A stretch of 30,425 nt of DNA from IMG/VR virus record IMGVR_UViG_3300031602_000021, positions 1 through 30,425 of that record. One strand, written 5' to 3'. Positions within the stretch are counted from its first letter, which is position 1. Each line of letters begins with the position of its first letter. Positions 29,040-30,425 of this stretch are shown here, piece by piece. Source of the DNA: a virus. Made by a program: the position numbers and the translations under genes. The notes below the pieces were generated by a model. It worked only from the letters and a program-made list of their open reading frames with translations, had not been told where the DNA came from and searched no databases.

Positions 29040-29820
29040 TCTAATATATCAGTACTATGAGGGTAAGGTAACTACTGGTGTGGCGGCTGGTGTTCTTCTT
29101 ATGAAAGATTATGCTAAGAGAATTGGTGCTGAATATATCTTTGATGATAATCAGGGGTGGATTAAGAGCAATCCATACTATGGCGCATTTCGTCCAGTGA
29201 TTGATCCTGAGTTTGATAAGTATGACAACATCCTATTTGCAGATTGTGATATCATTCCTATTGATGGGCTTACTGATAATATCTTTGATGAGATGAATGA
29301 TCGTGATGTATTGATTGCCGAAGAATGGAACCAACCAGAGGCAAGAGCCAAATACAATGTTGGTGGTATTACTGGTGCACGAGATAATGAGTGGGCAGAA
29401 TGGGCTAAACGTACATATGGAGCGTCTGTACCCAGAACTGAAGACGGTAGAGTAAGAGTATTTAATTCTGGTGTCGTTTTATATTCTAAAGAAGGACGGA
29501 AGAAGTTTCGTACTCTTGTCGGTAACTTTGATTTATCGGTTAGTAATTACATAAGCGGAGCTAGTAGATTTCCTAGATTTTATACACTTGATCAGAACTA
29601 TTTGAATGTAATGATGTGTGGTGTCAATTGGGGGTTGCTAGACTATACTTGGAATAGCTCAGTAAACTACGTTCCAGAGACACGTGATCCAAGACCTATC
29701 AATGATTTAAGAACAAAAGATACTAAGTTTGTACATGTACAAATACGAGGTAAGGGCGACTTTGATACCTCAAAGATGAAAGATATTGCTAACAAACCTG
29801 TTGAGAAGTGGAGATTATGA
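29032..29820 (+). CDS. Glycosyltransferase-like protein 2
   Basis: 262 aa, start at TTG 29032 supported by GAGGAG upstream and the eight-base overlap. It resembles its neighbour in plan: LIYQYYEGK at the N terminus, D-x-D as NILFADCDIIP, then VFNSGVVLYSKEGRKKF, TLDQNYLNVM and a C-terminal KFVHVQIRGKG. Probably arose as an ancient tandem copy. The two may modify virion proteins, DNA or host glycans. Confidence 0.78.
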   Translation: MSNLIYQYYEGKVTTGVAAGVLLMKDYAKRIGAEYIFDDNQGWIKSNPYYGAFRPVIDPEFDKYDNILFADCDIIPIDGLTDNIFDEMNDRDVLIAEEWNQPEARAKYNVGGITGARDNEWAEWAKRTYGASVPRTEDGRVRVFNSGVVLYSKEGRKKFRTLVGNFDLSVSNYISGASRFPRFYTLDQNYLNVMMCGVNWGLLDYTWNSSVNYVPETRDPRPINDLRTKDTKFVHVQIRGKGDFDTSKMKDIANKPVEKWRL

Positions 29821-29829
29821 CTAATTGGG

Positions 29830-29952
29830 ATGCCACTAGTAGACCGTAGTGTCGTTATAGATAGACTACCAGAATATGATAAGATCTTTATTGCCCACAA
29901 CCGAGAATATGAGGGTATAGATAACATCGAATACTTTAAGGAACCGATATGA
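29830..29952 (+). CDS. Very short protein (40 aa), coupled
   Basis: MPLVDRSVVIDRLPEYDKIF... to ...IEYFKEPI. Starts ten bases after the glycosyltransferase stop with no clear ribosome site. Its TGA overlaps the next start (ATGA), which supports real translation. Could instead be the remnant of a longer gene. No family recognised. Confidence 0.5.
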   Translation: MPLVDRSVVIDRLPEYDKIFIAHNREYEGIDNIEYFKEPI

Positions 29953-30425
29953 TTAATGTTGAACTAGGCCATGTAAAGAACTTGGTAGAATTTTATGATG
30001 AGATCCGTAGTGGTCAAGAAGGTGCGCATGGTGATGATTATTGTGGTCAACATGACGCAATCAAGTTCTATGCATCTGAATGTTCTTCCTATCGTGAGTT
30101 GGGTACGCACCAAGGTGGCACACTAGCCAATGCACTTCTAAGTGGATTTGATTATGTAGAAGGTGTGGATATCGACATGAGCCGTTATCGTAAATTCTGT
30201 CAACCCCATGCAGAACACTATGCACGAGAGAACGGCATTAAACTTGTTATGAAAGAAGTTGATAGTTCTGGTCTAGGTGCAGTAGGTCAACAGGTAGATA
30301 TGTTGTTGATCGATAGTATCCACAAAGCTTATCATATGACGAAAGAGTTGGATCTACACTCTGGACTTGCTAAGAAGTATATCGTAGCACATGACACCAA
30401 CTCAGTACCAGAACTCCAAGCTTGC
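29949..30425 (+). CDS. Class I SAM methyltransferase-like protein (3' partial)
   Basis: 159 codons visible, open to the window end. Motif I-like ELGTHQGGTLANALLSGFDY then VEGVDIDMSRY (acidic end of strand 2), later VDMLLIDSIHKAYHMTKELD and KKYIVAHDTNSVPELQ. The order fits Methyltransferase_24 or cephalosporin-hydroxylase-like proteins, often found near sugar or natural product genes. With two glycosyltransferase-like genes ahead it may methylate a glycan. Exact substrate open. Confidence 0.78.
   Translation, partial: MINVELGHVKNLVEFYDEIRSGQEGAHGDDYCGQHDAIKFYASECSSYRELGTHQGGTLANALLSGFDYVEGVDIDMSRYRKFCQPHAEHYARENGIKLVMKEVDSSGLGAVGQQVDMLLIDSIHKAYHMTKELDLHSGLAKKYIVAHDTNSVPELQAC

Noticed and set aside
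1-30425. CRISPR arrays, insertion sequences, tRNA genes, integrase or attachment sites
   Set aside because: Looked for but none seen; the only tRNA-like element is the tmRNA.

Overview
The window looks like part of a lytic, T4-like (Myoviridae-type) marine phage genome whose host is probably an alphaproteobacterium. Every supported gene is on the + strand and genes are packed with 1-8 nt overlaps. T4-type markers are a gp41/DnaB-like helicase, a T4-type RNase H (FEN family), PhoH, class I ribonucleotide reductase, ThyX, a run of small conserved structural or hypothetical proteins, and TATAAATA boxes like T4 late promoters. The host assignment rests on a tmRNA gene (2914-3230) built in the circularly permuted, two-piece order typical of alphaproteobacteria.

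Layout. 1-2845: helicase (5' truncated), thyX, a small protein, a secreted SleB-type cell-wall hydrolase with its own sigma70-type promoter, and a P-loop kinase. 2841-4111: a CRP-like palindrome, a promoter, the permuted tmRNA, an outer-membrane beta-barrel gene and a strong terminator. 4113-10458: two short membrane/coiled-coil proteins and one hypothetical protein, then a compact curli (type VIII secretion) cassette: CsgF, CsgG lipoprotein, curlin-like protein, FecR-domain protein, second curlin-like protein, and a CHASE2 adenylate cyclase. 10462-12625: small genes and a DUF932 protein behind near-consensus sigma70 promoters, some with a duplicated leader. 12630-19471: a nuclease-like protein and head/structural or packaging-associated proteins behind TATAAATA boxes. 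19464-20184: an overlapping inner/outer spanin pair. 20230-23095: nrdB, nrdA and a zinc-ribbon protein. 23122-27941: nucleases, RNase H, PhoH, a RecB-like exonuclease and small genes. 27871-30425: an EF-hand membrane protein, two glycosyltransferase-like proteins and a methyltransferase-like protein cut by the window end.

The most unusual part is the curli-FecR-CHASE2-cyclase operon. It has the outer-membrane export pore, its coupling factor, two fibre-like substrates, a periplasmic FecR protein and an inner-membrane enzyme predicted to make cAMP. No CsgD, CsgE or CsgC equivalent is seen here. A TGTGA-N6-TCACA palindrome upstream of the tmRNA promoter would be a natural target for host cAMP-CRP, suggesting (not proving) that the phage cyclase feeds back on phage transcription. 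Four secreted proteins of the cassette each carry exactly one closely spaced cysteine pair in the mature chain.

A second whole-window signal is word avoidance. Reading by eye I found no GCAGC/GCTGC and no CGCG in 30.4 kb, although GCCGC and GCGGC are common. This fits selection by a restriction system and should be counted by computer. There is no CRISPR array, insertion sequence or recognisable tRNA gene. The only stretch over 300 bases without a protein gene (2846-3254) is filled by the tmRNA and its control region.
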